From Microdon myrmicae (taxonomy: Eukaryota; Arthropoda; Insecta; Diptera; Syrphidae), in the NCBI GenBank assembly GCA_963931805.1, contig OZ007498.1, positions 149,689,052 to 149,753,051 on the forward strand: a stretch of DNA of 64,000 bases. The letters run 5' to 3'. The notes beneath the pieces are model-generated. The model saw only the letters and a list, made by a program, of their open reading frames with translations. It made no database searches and had not been told where the DNA came from. Position numbers and translations under genes: made by a program. This document shows positions 19,461-31,242 of the stretch, in pieces. Position 1 is the first letter of the stretch, and the number at the start of each line of letters is the position of its first letter.

Positions 19461-22378
19461 ATATTTATCTAATTTGGCTTGAGTTACAGTTGTTCCTTGG
19501 TTTCGAAGTAACAATAATTAATTTGGATTTGGTTGGATTGCAATTAACTTAGATTTACTTTTAAATTATTAATGAATTCATTTGCTTTTGCTTTGGTTTG
19601 TCTTTTTGGTTATCACTTTATTTTTGCGTATTTCCATCCAATGGAAATTCAGCAACACTTATCGAAGTAAGTTAGCTTAACTAGTTTCTGTCCTTTTGTT
19701 GATTTGATTAATGATTTTATTTAGATTTGATTATAGAAATAGTGCGATGTCAAAAAGGAGACTTAGTTAAAGAAAACACGACACAGCTCTGTACAACCAC
19801 TTTGTTGGCCACTCTCGACTCACTTTAATACATTTATCGTGTGTGCCACCCACGGGGAATGAAAAAGGAACTTTAACAGCGTGACCGTTCTCTTTCGGTG
19901 ATTGAATTACTACCTGGTTTTGAACGTTCGAAGTAGCAGCGAATGTTCGACCTCGATTGTGATTGAGTAATTACTGATCCCAATTAGAGATCAAATTTGG
20001 AATTTGGGCTTTGCACGGCTATTAGCTAATCTTTATCGCGCTCTCTCATGAATCCATTCAGTTGCATGTCTCAGCGAGGTGAATAATACTTGCACATACA
20101 TTCGACAGTCGATGGGCATGCGAAGGATGAAAAGAACAAAAAAGAGAACGCAATAACTTCGGGGTTGACTTCGCTTGTGTGCTTGTATCAATGCAGCCTC
20201 TGGGGATGACCCACTGACCTAGTGCGGTGACTGTGGTGATCTCAGAGTGCAATGAACTCTGGGAAAATAAAAATAGGAAGGAGAGGAAAATGTTTTGTAG
20301 CTATTCACCTGTAAAAAGAGATCATTGATCCCCGGCGAATGGAGTGTCTGGGGAAAGTGAATAGGACGCCGAATCTGCTAGGGAAGTCTGATCGTGGGAG
20401 GCTATACCTATAGCTGAAATTACTTTACCATAACTATAACTTAGTGCCACTGTTCTTTCCACATCGTGGTATAGCCACATACATACGAAATGATATTGCT
20501 TATCAGCTTCTGCCACAGTATGGGCTCTGTTCCAACCCAGAATTTAATTTCTCTTGGCTAAAACTTCACGTTCGTAAGCATATCATACATTACTGCTTTC
20601 TTTACAGAAGCCCAAACTTGGATAAAAATGCATCCTTTAACGAATGTGATGCTCTGTCCGATTCTATCCATAAGATCTTGACCTATATTCGCACACTGAA
20701 ATCGTTATTGCGGGTGATTTTAATATGCAGAACTCTCAGTAGCTTCGTCACTCCGGACACACAACACCTGAAGGTCAATATGTCCAGCTTTTTGCTGATT
20801 CAAATAGTTTAATTCAACACGGGTACCAGACAAATATGATCTATTTGCCAAGACACGACCTGTTTCTCACCTCCAACCCAAACAAATACATAATTGAAGT
20901 TTCTTCGCCCGTGGGCACTTCAGACCACTGTGTGGTGTCAGCTAAATTTCCTCTAACCAACAGTAACGTTAATGAGAAAGCTCCCAAAAGAACATTATGG
21001 TTCCATGAGAAAGCCAACTGGGAAGGTCTGAACGACTTTTTTGGGAGGTTAAATTGGTCGTTATTTTTCCTTCATAACGATGTCGACTCTATAGCGGACA
21101 CATTGACAGACACGATTCTACTTGGCATGCGGACCTTTATTCCACACAGAGAGGAGTATTAAACCCAAGAGAAATATGTGGTTCGATTCCGGCGGCAGAG
21201 AAGCCATTAAGGCTAAAGAGTTAAGCTTCCGGTTGCATACCTCAAACAATACTGACGAAAACCGGAAAAGATTTACGAGAGCTAGAAATGACTGTAATGC
21301 GTATATTCAACGCGCCAAGTTCTTGCATGACCAGCGAGTGAAACAAAAATACTATACTCTCCCACAAGTAGTAGAAGCTTCTTGGCATTCGCGAAAAACA
21401 TTCAAAACTCAATCTCCTGTTCCATTCCATTGCTTATAGTCGATGACAGACATGTCACCGCTGCAATAGAGAGGGCGAATCTACTTGCTGCACATTTTGC
21501 AGTACACTCAACGCTGCCTGATACCACATCAGTTCCGCCTCAGTAGCACACCATGAGCCAGATTCGCTTCCGAACGCGTATTGTTGCCCGGGCACTCAAT
21601 GAGCTAAACGCAAACAAATCCGCTGGTCCGGATGGCATTCCCCCAATCCTCTTGAAGAGATGTTCGTCTTCACTTGCTAAACCACTGCGGAAACTCTTCC
21701 ATTTGTCTTATTCTACTGGCCGTTTCCCAAATAGATGGAGGTGAGCGAATATTTAGTCAATTCCCAAAAAGGGCGACAAATCATCCCTTTCTTCTTATCG
21801 ACCCATAGCACTAACTTCTATTCTCTCGAAGGTAATGGAATCACTTATCAACCGTCAACTTTCGAAATATTGGAAATCAAATGACCTCCTCAATTACCGC
21901 CAATATGGATTTCGAGGCAACAGTTCCACAGGAGATCTGATGGCGCACCTTACCGAAAAGTGGAGTCATTCCATCCACTACCTTGGTGAAAGCAAGGTAG
22001 TCGCATTGAATATTTCAAAAGCTTTCGACAGAGTTTGGCATCCAGCCGTTTTGTCAAAATTGCATTCACATGGAGTGGACAATTCCCTGATCCATTGAAT
22101 AAAAGGCTATCTTTCTGGTCGTTCAATTCTAGTGGTTCTTGATGATGTCAACTCTGCTTCCCATCAAATTAATGCTGGTGTTCTCCAAGGTTCGGTACTC
22201 TCACCCGTTCTCTTCATTTTTATAAATAATCCCTTGTCCATTACCCACCACCCAATTCACTCCTTTCCTGATGATAGCACGTTGAGTTTCTCATACTCAC
22301 ACGAACACTCCCGTCCAAACTCCTCGAACGTCACTACCAACCGGCAACTTATGCTTGATACATTGAATTCAGACCTCA

Positions 22379-22431
22379 ACAAGATATATCAGTGGGGATT
22401 ATCTCAAGATATATCAGTGGGGATTATCTCA
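22379..22431 (+). repeat. 26-bp tandem duplication in LINE-B
   Basis: The phrase AAGATATATCAGTGGGGATT with its TATCTC end occurs twice back to back, adding residues after QWGLS. A local replication slip in this copy. Confidence 0.85.
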
Positions 22432-22736
22432 CCGAGTAGAATTCAATACCCTAAAAACTCAGTGCTGCCTTTGTCGCCAAAGGAGAACCGCAAAGTAAAT
22501 ATACAGGCTATGAACGGCATTTGCATCGACGAAGCCAAGGAACTATCAATCCTCGGCACTCGAATTAATTCAACTCTTAATTGGAATGACCACATATTTG
22601 AAGCTGCGAAAAGTGCAGCCAACTGTATGGTGTTCCTTAAGAGATGCAAAAGATACTTCACTCCATCCAACCTGGCCCCTATTTTCAAGGGGTATATTCG
22701 TCCAAATTCGAGTTCAACTCCCATATTTGGTCAGGC

Positions 22737-22955
22737 GCATCCAAAACTGCACTACACGAGCTCGACAGGATGCAAAAGCGGGGAGTGAAACTTATTGGGG
22801 ACGCAGCCTTAAGTCGATCAATTCCGTTGTTACTGTGTTCTGAACAGGCGGATCCAAAACTGCACTACACGTGCTCGATAGGATGCAAAAACGAGCAGTG
22901 AAACTCATTGGGGACCCAGCGGTGAGTCGATCAATATCGTCGTTAGAACATAAGC
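22737..22955 (+). repeat. About 113-bp tandem duplication in LINE-B C-terminus
   Basis: ATCCAAAACTGCACTACACG recurs at about 22738 and 22852, each followed by the same helix (DRMQKR.VKLIGD.A.SRSI). The second unit ends in sequence that continues the normal ORF2. The two units differ at several bases, so the duplication is old or came by recombination with another copy. Confidence 0.75.
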
Positions 22956-23567
22956 GCAACTTATCATGCCTATCTCTTTTCTATAAGTATTACCACGGTC
23001 GTTACTCAACTGAACTTGCTAAATGTGTTCCGGCCCTTCAGACATTTTCCCGCCATACCCGTCAAGTGGACTTCAGACGCACAAATAAACATAGAGAGTC
23101 GTTCATTAGCCGAACCACACGAATGTGGAATGTTCTGCCTGATCATGTGTTTCCTGGTCGTTGTGATGTCCAGACATTCAAGACCAATATACATCGACAC
23201 CTCCTTTCTTTACCCACTTCCTCTCCAACGGCTCGCACTGTGCTCTGGCATTTAAGGGTACTTCAAAATCCTCTTTTGTGCGTGCGTTCGTGTAAAAAAA
23301 AGAAAAAAAGGCTATCCTATTTATATCGGGGGCTATCAGCCGTACTCCGAAAGATGAAGAAGGATTTTCACAAAACCTGCAACTTATATGGGGATGGATT
23401 TGATCATATGGCTGAGCATTGGGATCCAACCTACTGCATGTTCCATCCCTTTTCGAACTGATCTATTATTTAACCCCCGAAAGATAGTCAAGGATTTCTC
23501 CGGAGTTTTTCATGGACCTATAGTTTAATAGGGTTGTATTACACTGGGTTGCAAAGCATTGGGATTT

Positions 23568-24700
23568 TGTGGGGGTGAAGAAGTATGATGTCCTCGTATG
23601 ACACAGGTTTACTCCTATCCCCCACACTTCACTGGTTAAAAATGGTACTGCGTTCTGTTGCAACTCGTTCACTTAAGGCAGAATAAAACACTAGGAAATT
23701 GATTGTAATAATTGTTTTCTTTATTCTTACTATTACTTATTAACTTATTGATTAAAATTGCACAAGAATGTCTGTTATCCTTTTTTCTTGATGATTTCCT
23801 TTAGCTTTTAACTCAACATTTAATTTGTTTTTTTGATTGTTAGTTAATTTTGTGGTTACTGAACAAATCGAACTTGTATTTTTTTTGTTTGATTAAAAAT
23901 AAAGGTATCTAAGCCGATTGTTTTTGATTTAATGCGAAGGTGTTCTTTTAAATTTTTTTTATGTCTTAGACTGTTCTCTAAACGACACTGGTTTTAATTC
24001 TGGTTGGTTTTAAACTGTTCTCTAAACGACACTAGATTTAATTTTGTATGTTTGAACCATTCTCTAAACGACACTGGTTATAATTTTGTATGTTTTAACC
24101 TGTAATGAACGTTCAAGGAAAGGAAAAAGACTAAACTTTCGATTCGCTTGGCGTGTGCGTGCACTGGTGATTAAACATAGACTGTATCCAACGAGAGATG
24201 ATCATCGACTGACTGGAATTAGGGATGAAAATTGGGATTTCTGTTTTTGCACAACGATCAGCCAATGGTAATCGCGCTCTTTTGTGCATGCTTCAGTTCC
24301 CCACGCTCATCGAGGTGGGTAAAATACTTGCGTATTCGTTCGACGTCGATGGGCGTAAAAAGGATGAAGATATCAAAAGGAAAGCACAATAACCCAGGGT
24401 TGATCTGGCTTAGTACGTGTGTGTTAATGCAGCCTTTGAGAATGATCCACTGACCTAGTGCGGTGATTGTGGTGATCTCAGAGTGCATTGAACTATGGAA
24501 AGACAGAATTGTGAAGGAGGGGAAAATGTATCCGGTGCTATTCACCAGTAAGAACAGATCATTGATCCCCAGCGAATGGAGTGTCTGGGGAAAGTCGAAG
24601 TGGCGCTGTAGCGTCCTACGAACGCACAATTCCGCCCAGGTAAGGTTCCAAACCTTCAAGGAACTTACTTACCTTATCCATCACACGTGCCCACAGACAC
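23568..24700 (+). mobile_element. Solo-LTR-like repeat (family R), copy 3 (3' limit uncertain)
   Basis: Starts TGTGGGGG, with CAGAATAAAACACTAGG at about 23677 matching copies 1 and 6, and T-rich sequence next. 24255-24600 is homologous to 20060-20380 of copy 2. A splice-donor-like CAG|GTAAGG lies near 24640, comparable to the donor at the 3' end of the other copies, which suggests the element ends near 24.7 kb; no TSD was found. A minus-strand frame of 133 codons (24258-24659) has a counterpart in copy 2 (IHSEITTVTALGQW-like) but I cannot name it. Confidence 0.5.
23971..24099 (+). repeat. Three tandem units of about 43 bp
   Basis: TTCTCTAAACGACACT recurs at about 23974, 24018 and 24060, each followed by a T-rich spacer containing TTAAT or TATAAT. 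They lie within LTR-like copy 3. Confidence 0.85.
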
Positions 24701-26173
24701 GTGTCCCCAAAGCTCCTAATCAGACCTGTAACAAGGGCATAGGAAGCTGCAACATTGTTGAACCCGACATAAAAAAAAACAAAGAACTTAACGTTCAAAA
24801 ACTTTCGGGATCGAGTTCAACGCATCCATACATGGTATTCTGCCCAATTCAAAAAGGCAGCTAAAGCATCGCTTCTAAGTAATGCGTCAAATGCAGCAAG
24901 CATCGCATACAGATTTCCCATCTTAAACATCTGCACGATGTTCCCAGGGAATTACCATTTTCGGTAGATAGACCGAACAACGAATGCATACGCTGGCAGC
25001 TAAATGCAAGAAAGCATATCGCCTATCCGCTGCCAAAAGTGTAAACAACCGTAATTACCGCAACAAGATAATTCGGAAGATTTACAAGACCAACGCCAAC
25101 AAAGGAAATACTCCGGTCCCACGATTCCTTTGTAAGAATTTCACACCCATTAGAAGGATCTAATAGATTTCGGTTGTGTTTACAAAAGGCAAACAACCAC
25201 GGGCTGTACGCCCGAACAATCATCTCCGTTCTGCGCGCCAGATGTTTTGTGCAAATAAAGGCGGCACGAAATCGACAACCGTCGATCTGAATTTCGATCA
25301 CCACAACAAGGGTGATGATGAAGATTATAATGATAATGATCATTTGTAAGATTTCTCCTTTTCCAGATCCGATGGACAATTCTCGCTTTAAGATGCAAAG
25401 GGAAGTTTTACGCTGCTAACAGATCCGATGGGAAAATCGGTTAGCAGACAGGATGAGAGATTTCCTTTTGTGGATGCAGCCGGAATAATGAAATCTGGAT
25501 ATCTGTGTGTGCAGACAGACAGTCGATATGGAGCATCCAATCGAGGAAGGCAATCCGGGAACCCCGACGAGGAGGTGATACGCGAGACGAGATTTAAAGA
25601 ATTGGGCGTTTGATATTTGAAATTGTACCCAGTGTTGTTTAAAATGGTCATGCCAATCAGTGGCTCTGTGTTAAAGATTGTAAAGCGGCCTAACTAAATA
25701 CAAGTGAATGCGAATGTTGTGCCTAAGTTTAATACTGTTATAATGATAAGGATACCTGTTTAAGAATCAACGAACCATATTTACCAACGACTAGTTCGTA
25801 TCAATATCAAATAACCAAATATCAAAATAAAATAACCCTCAGTGTTTGTTTTTGGACAATTGTTTTCACTCCATTGGTGCTCCGGTGTGGATATTACTTC
25901 GGACAGTGATTGGCGGACACCTACAACATACCCGAAACACACCGCCGAAGTTATTCAACATAAATACCGCCAAAGCGCTACTTTGGCTAGGGTAATATTA
26001 TCGTGGAAAACATGCTGAGGTATTCCATAATTACCCAAGCCGTTGGATAATGGTGCGTCCGCGTCGTTTGATTCGACTTGTTGTTGCTAACCAACATGAA
26101 TTGGAATTTCCGGTGGAAATCTCATGGGTTAGAGGACTGGAGTTGCCGTATGGTCGTATGGTATGGAAAAACC
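24701..26173. other. Unassigned stretch
   Basis: No recognised domain. 25385-25630 has two overlapping frames (61 codons plus, 87 minus), neither with a recognisable match. A short direct repeat, ACAGATCCGATGG, occurs near 25420 and a related CAGATCCGATGG near 25364. Confidence 0.45.
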
Positions 26174-26226
26174 TAGGGTTATACAATAGGGACTTGACAA
26201 CTTTGAATTTAATTTGTGAATGCACC

Positions 26227-27072
26227 TATAGCGTTTGGAATGATAGTGAAGAACGTGTGATTCGAACTGACGCTATGACACTTAGAATCACCAAAAGTTG
26301 AACCAATGCGTAACACATCAGGCTAGTGGCCGTGTTTTAGAATTCGATTTTTAAACGCAAGTATATTCCACTGATGTGAATTGTTATTTTATCACTATGG
26401 TATACGGCTCTGATGCATTATCTTATTCGATTTTCGTTCGGTGTTCTTCACTATTTGCTTGTGCGTGTGTATCTGTTAGAGACGCCACACTACTCCCTCC
26501 TGAGTAACTTCGTTACGATCAGTTTCGGTGCGAACGGCGGAGCGAACGAGAGAACGTCGGAGCAGGCGAGTGTGCCTTGGCGCTCTATGCGGAAGTCATG
26601 ATCGTGTGTGAACTTCTGTTTACTACGGGAAAGTGTGTGCTGTGTGTACATATCACGTCGGGGTCACCAATTATAGCGTTTGGAATGATAGTGAAGAACG
26701 ACTGATTCGAACTGACGCTATGACAGCTAGAATCACCAAAAATTGAACCTAAGCGTAACACATCAGGCTGCTGGTCGTGTTTAGAATTCGATTTTTAAAC
26801 TCAAGTATATTCCACTGATGTGAATTGTTATATTATCGTTATGGTATACGGCTCTTTGGCGCAATGCCAATAACCTTGCCCGGAAAAACAAATTATTATG
26901 GAAAATTTAACAAGTCTCGGGACTTGCTAAAAAAGGCCAAGACAGGATCCCGGTTGTAGGGCAGAATGATGATGATGATACGGCTCTGATGTATTTTCTT
27001 ATTCGATTTTCGTTCGGTGTTCTTCACTTATTTGCTTGTGTTTGTGTGTGTATCTGTTAGATACGCTACACA
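26227..27072 (+). repeat. S repeat, two direct copies
   Basis: TATAGCGTTTGGAATGATAG starts both 26227 and 26672. Each copy runs about 265 bp to CTGTTAGA.ACGC.ACAC; the second is longer because a SINE fragment is inserted. About 185 bp of GC-richer sequence separates them. Related copies, also partly in tandem, occur at 32000-32186, 47210-47830 and 56050-56336, all on the minus strand. Confidence 0.8.
26856..26977 (+). mobile_element. SINE, 5'-truncated
   Basis: SINE body and RTE-like tail ending in (GAT)n, flanked by a perfect 10-bp TSD, ATACGGCTCT (26846-26855 and 26978-26987), inside the second S repeat. Confidence 0.88.
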
Positions 27073-29284
27073 CCCTTTCACTAATCCTCGAACTGTCACT
27101 GTCAATTTATTCAGTAAACTCAACATTTTCATCATGGTTAAGTACACGAACGAACAACGTCTGCAAATTATAAAAATTTACTACCGAAAAAAAGTTGTCA
27201 AGTCCCTATTGGAAAACCCTATATTTTACCCCTGTTTTTGCCTTGGATTGGTACATATCTCTCCTTTTAAAAGAAATTGCCGTAACATTTAGTAAATATT
27301 AAAAATATACCTTGATTAATAATTCCACGTGCTTAACTTTATTTTTGACGGCCGAAAAACTTACAAGTTTGCCTACAATCTATGTAATATTATACTTTAT
27401 TATATGTGTTCGGTATTAAATATGCTGGCAGACCGGCACCTTAGGGGCTTTGTCACAACTGCGATTCTTACCGATACCATTTGACTGAAAAATTTCAGTT
27501 ATTTTCTGGCTCAGAAACTTGTGGTCGACAATAGACAAGGTTTTGGGAACTGTTGAACTAAGAGCGCGATATCTTGGTGTATGGTGGTGAATGAATTTTT
27601 CCGCAATACTAGCAGTTCCAGAACGCTACACGTTATAAGTTAGCTTTTAAACAAACCGAAAGCTACATTTTCGCACCTCAGGTCGTCGTAGTCTATCCTC
27701 TCCTGAGAAACGTTACAACTTCCCGGATCGAAACTCAAATTTATCTAGGAGGAAATATTGAGAGGAAGTAGATGGCAACCCCGATGGAGCAATTCAATCG
27801 TCGGAGGCATTTAACACACCCTGATAAAGTTTGCAACTCAGCCGGCCGAGAGGACTCTCTGCAGCACACCACTATGGTGGAAACTAATATTGTGTTAACG
27901 CTCTCGCCACCGCCCTCACTTTCGCACACATCCATAAAAGTATCTAACATAGCAAGCCGCTAAACGCCTCAGGCGGTGTCGTCCACAGCAGAAAGCACTC
28001 GCTCATCGAGTTTCAGTCTACATTTGAATCAGTTGCAGTGGTGCTGTGCGTCGTGTTCACCGCTCTCTGCTTGATTCATATTGCTAACTTTTTGTTTTCT
28101 CTAGTACTGTTATTTGCCTATCAATCTTTCTATCGTGGTTAGTGATGCTTCTTTAATTTAAAAGATAAGAAAAAATTTAAATAATCAAGAGACCTGTAAT
28201 CGGTGGAATTGTCTGTCATTGTGACTTTAATGTGGATGTGTGTGCGTGCGAATTCCCTATTGTTATTTCGTGTGCTATCACTGTGAATCCTTTTTTGTTT
28301 TCCTTCATGCGTTTGATTTTTTTTTTTTGTCTGTGCATTCGCTTGTATCCTGATGGTGATCATTAATTTTCCAGCATGCACCAGAATTATCCTTGAATAT
28401 GGCAAAACATCAATCACATGTTCGACTACAAAGCTGAGAATAAAGTGCCACCCTTGCGGTACTCGAACGCACCCTTAAATGGACGTTGCATTGTGAACTG
28501 TGAATAAATGTTTATAAAAGTGCCGCTTGGCACACGTTTCATTTCTATGAAGGGATAATTCACCGCTACGTGGTTCTGCAGGAGACTTTGTGTGCGACAC
28601 ACATGCAACCTACCCCATTGGCTGAGAGAGCGGAATAAAGAAAGAAGAATGAAAAAAAAAACGCACACATATAACGGATCTAATGCCGCCGACGGCTATC
28701 GATTACGATTTATTCTTGTGGCGTGTGCCTGAAACTACAAAATGCCGAGCGGAAGGCATGACATATTCAGCGAGGAATTTCTGTTATAATGTGTCATTGG
28801 CATTCCCTGCTGCTAGTCATGTTTAGCATTTATTTCCCCTATGTTGCCACCCGCATAAATGTCGGAACATCCGTTGAGTATAATTGTGAATTACGGTCAG
28901 GCGCTGTGAGATGAAAGTTTTTCCTTTTGTGCTTGTTCTTGGTTTTGGTTGTTTTTTTTTTCGACTGAGAAGGGATGTTATTGGCCCGTATGCCTATCTT
29001 TCAGTCATTTGCGACTGCCTTCTGTTTTATTTTATCTAGTTTGAGTACAACAAATACAATGTCGTAATGTTTAAATAAGTATATAGTTGCCCACACCGCC
29101 TAACCGCATATATTCGTCATCAATGGTGCTTTGGCACATTCGAAGCCGGTTGACTTTTTGTTCCAAATTTCAAGGGAATGTGTGCAGAATAGAACGAAAA
29201 AAAAAAACAACAACGGGATTAGAGATCTGTGCAACAATTCAAATGCAACTAGATATATAAAGCGAGATAACTTTCAAAATCCGA

Positions 29285-30292
29285 ATCGATGAAGTCATTC
29301 GCCGCTTCAAGAGGCATTCTTCTCGGATACTTCATTCTATTATTCTCTTGTATCTTTTATCGTATCGTCGCTGACTGCCACCGTCATCATCCGAACATTG
29401 GGTTAACCTTCAATTTGTATTCCACCAAAGATAGGAGAATACGAGTACAATGTATCTCACAAGTTCAATCGCATAATACTGAAAATATTGCCGACATTCC
29501 TGTGCCCTTTTCACTTCAATTGTTACACTTGAATGGTGTTACCTCGCTATCGTGTTGTTTTGTTGTACAGTTAACTTTCTATATTTTATTGTATATATAT
29601 TTATATACAAGTCCGTATATTTATCCATATATATATATATATATATATAGAATCTATATAGATCGATATACATATATATATTTATGTTCCGTCCATCCAG
29701 TAAGAAACAGAATTTATCAAATCATATCCGCCCCCTCGGACAACTTCATTCGTTGTTAGTGCGCTCCGCCGCTTTAGCTACTTGTTGATATCAGTGATTG
29801 ATCTAGTGTGTGTAACATTTTGTTCAACTAGAGAAGAATACTCCGGCGTACTGTGAAAGAAATTAAATTGTAGATAACAAATCGGCAGATCGAAAGAGAA
29901 AGGCAGAGCTCGCGATACACGAAACAGATTCCGAGGAGTGGCAGCAAATGTGAAAATATATTAAAAATAATTGCCTGGAATTCTTTTTGAAAAGTTTCAT
30001 TTGGTGTTTGTGCCGAGGAATAATTATTGTAAATCAGCTATAAGGATTGCAGACGAAAAATCTGGATGATGAGAAGATAAAACATCATTTGTGTGGCATG
30101 CTGTGGATTCTGTGATTTTTTTTATAAATTCCTTTTATTTTTCTCGTTTTTACAATATCTAGTGAAATTTATACCTTTTGTGGAAAATACGAAGTGTTAC
30201 ACGAAAAAAAGATAAGTTATATACTATACTAGTGCAGAATTGGATTATACCCGGCGCTACGAACTCCCATTCCTATGGTTGCCTATTTCTTG
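29285..30292 (+). other. Candidate first exon of a host gene (5' UTR with short coding end)
   Basis: About 30 bp downstream of a TATA-like box, a non-repetitive, UTR-like sequence runs to TTCTTG|GTAAGTAG, a strong splice-donor match with the cut after 30292. An ATG at 30275 opens a six-codon start (MVAYFL) that would continue across the intron. Nothing downstream in the window is identifiable as exon 2. Purely a pattern-based suggestion. Confidence 0.25.
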
Positions 30293-30572
30293 GTAAGTAG
30301 CATTGATTTTCAAGGAATATTGCTAATCTAGTCGGACCATGGTTTATTTGTGGATAATTTCATATAATAATAAAAAAAGATCGCCAACATTGAATTGACT
30401 CTTGTAGTAATAACTATTTTCTTCGACCATTTACATGTTAAGTAAATTGGAAAACAATTATTTTATACTAAATTATAGCCATACTATGTAATCTTCTATT
30501 AAATTAGAACTTTTTTTTAAATTTTAGTCTTAAATTGTGTACTTTTCAGCCAGTCGTAAATTGCTTAAGTTC

Positions 30573-30574
<2 letters not shown>

Positions 30575-30618
<44 letters not shown>
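30575..30618. repeat. Poly-T tract
   Basis: An almost uninterrupted run of more than 40 T's, followed by ATTATTATTATT. It may be the poly(A) tail of a minus-strand insertion, but no retroelement body is recognisable beside it. Confidence 0.9.
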
Positions 30619-30624
<6 letters not shown>

Positions 30625-30771
30625 ATTATTATTACACGAACGCGCGCATAAAGGGGGATTTTGGAGTTTACCTTCCTTAGATATTAACTTCCTCTACACT
30701 AAGTCAAAGATAAATTGAATGGCTGTCGAAAATTAAAGACAATAAAAGAAGTCAAAGTGAAAACTATAATT

Positions 30772-30976
30772 GGCTCCTCGATAGTATCTATAGTGGTTAG
30801 TACACCCGCCTGCCACGCGGTAGACCGGGGTTCGATTCCTCGTCGGGGAGGCTCCGGTGCAAGACTAATGACCTTGCCCGGAAAAAACAAATCATTATGG
30901 AAAATTTAACAAGCCTCAGGACTTGCTAAATAAGGCCTAGACCGGTTACTGGTTGTAGTGCCGATGATGATGGTGA
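30772..30976 (+). mobile_element. tRNA-Asp SINE, near full-length, in MarA fragment
   Basis: Plus-strand SINE with tRNA-like head (GGCTCCTCGATAGTATCTATAGTGG, a 4-bp insertion in the A-box region; anticodon-loop TGCCACG; GGTTCGATTCCTCG), body, RTE-like tail and (GAT)n. On its right is the MarA sequence (TTGCCCTTCAAAAAC) found at the same junction at 12737. On its left the mariner continuation is missing, so the duplicated block breaks inside or at this SINE. Confidence 0.85.
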
Positions 30977-31210
30977 TTGCCCTTCAAAAACAAAAATTTA
31001 ATGACAGCTTGATACTCCATTTTCAAAAAAAAAAAAAAAAAAAAAAAACACATCGACTCACTCAAACGATTGTCAAATAAAAACTACGCGTACAAAATGG
31101 CTGAAATTTTGGTGAGTAACTATCAAAAGATGCATAACTGCATTCACTTTTATTGACGAGTGCTGCTATCTTCACGTTGAGGTTGAAAACTTTTCAGTCC
31201 ACCCATGTAA
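30977..31210 (-). mobile_element. MarA copy 2, 5' end only
   Basis: The minus strand reads from the mariner left terminus (complement of CAGTCCACCCATGTAA near 31195-31212), through the untranslated leader and start region, to the KGN codons at 30980, where the SINE sits. It is the inverted counterpart of 12520-12737. It includes an A-run at 31026-31048 matching the T-run at 12680. Confidence 0.82.
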
Positions 31211-31242
31211 TGGTATTAATAATCCCATTAGCTTGTGGATAT

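Larger units (their letters stand above)
16603..20400 (+). mobile_element. Solo-LTR-like repeat (family R), copy 2, interrupted
   Basis: Starts TGTGGGGG like the other copies and soon shows the AAATAAACAC motif and T-rich block of the family. The LTR retroelement at 16759-19460 is inserted after only about 156 bp. The rest (19461-20400) matches copy 3: 20060-20380 is clearly homologous to 24255-24600. The 3' boundary is not certain; LINE-B coding sequence begins near 20445. Confidence 0.55.
20445..23300 (+). mobile_element. LINE-B (CR1/Jockey-group) copy 1, endonuclease and reverse transcriptase
   Basis: The plus strand carries, over several frames, one ORF2. Endonuclease: RGIATYIRND, VIAGDFN-like near 20700, FLTSNPNKYIIEVSSPVGTSDHCVVSAKF at 20870-20950. 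Linker: LLGMRTFIPH. RT: SAGPDGIPPILLKRC (21620), SYRPIALTS, RQYGFRGNSSTGDL, LNISKAFDRVWHP, GVLQGSVLSPVLF, then FPDDSTLSF where the catalytic FADD reads FPDD. C-terminus: SRHTRQVDFRRT, FISRTTRMWNVLPDHVFPGR. Stops and frameshifts occur throughout, so it is dead. It is a relative of LINE-A but clearly a separate family. A tail rich in A follows near 23297. Confidence 0.85.
26176..27219 (+). mobile_element. TA-flanked TIR element (Tc3/mariner-like, non-autonomous)
   Basis: Imperfect 29-bp inverted termini: GGGTTATACAATAGGGACTT at 26176 and the complement of AAGTCCCTATTGGAAAACCC ending at 27219. They share CAATAGGGACTTGACAACTTT and are flanked by TA (26174-26175, 27220-27221). Near the right end a frame from 27134 reads MVKYTNEQRLQIIKIYYRK, resembling the helix-turn-helix start of Tc3-like insect transposases, and stops being recognisable at the terminus. 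Inside are two direct copies of the S repeat and a SINE fragment. No catalytic domain remains. Confidence 0.65.
27222..30770. other. Stretch without recognised transposons; possible host 5' region
   Basis: The longest interval where I see no repeat family of this window. It holds a TATA-like GATATATAAAGCG at about 29253, a (TA)n run near 29626-29650 and a long poly-T (about 30575-30618). The 156-codon frame from 29289 begins with a signal-like hydrophobic start but soon becomes low-complexity Tyr/Ile from the TA run; I do not believe it is a protein. See the candidate exon ending at 30292. Confidence 0.4.

Noticed and set aside
23178..23429. Minus-strand 83-codon ORF near the end of LINE-B
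   Set aside because: Overlaps the LINE-B C-terminus on the opposite strand and its tail; no motif.
29289..29759. 156-codon ORF with a hydrophobic start, possible secreted protein
   Set aside because: Half of it is Tyr/Ile-rich translation of a TA repeat and the ATG lies only about 30 bp from the TATA-like box. No family resemblance.
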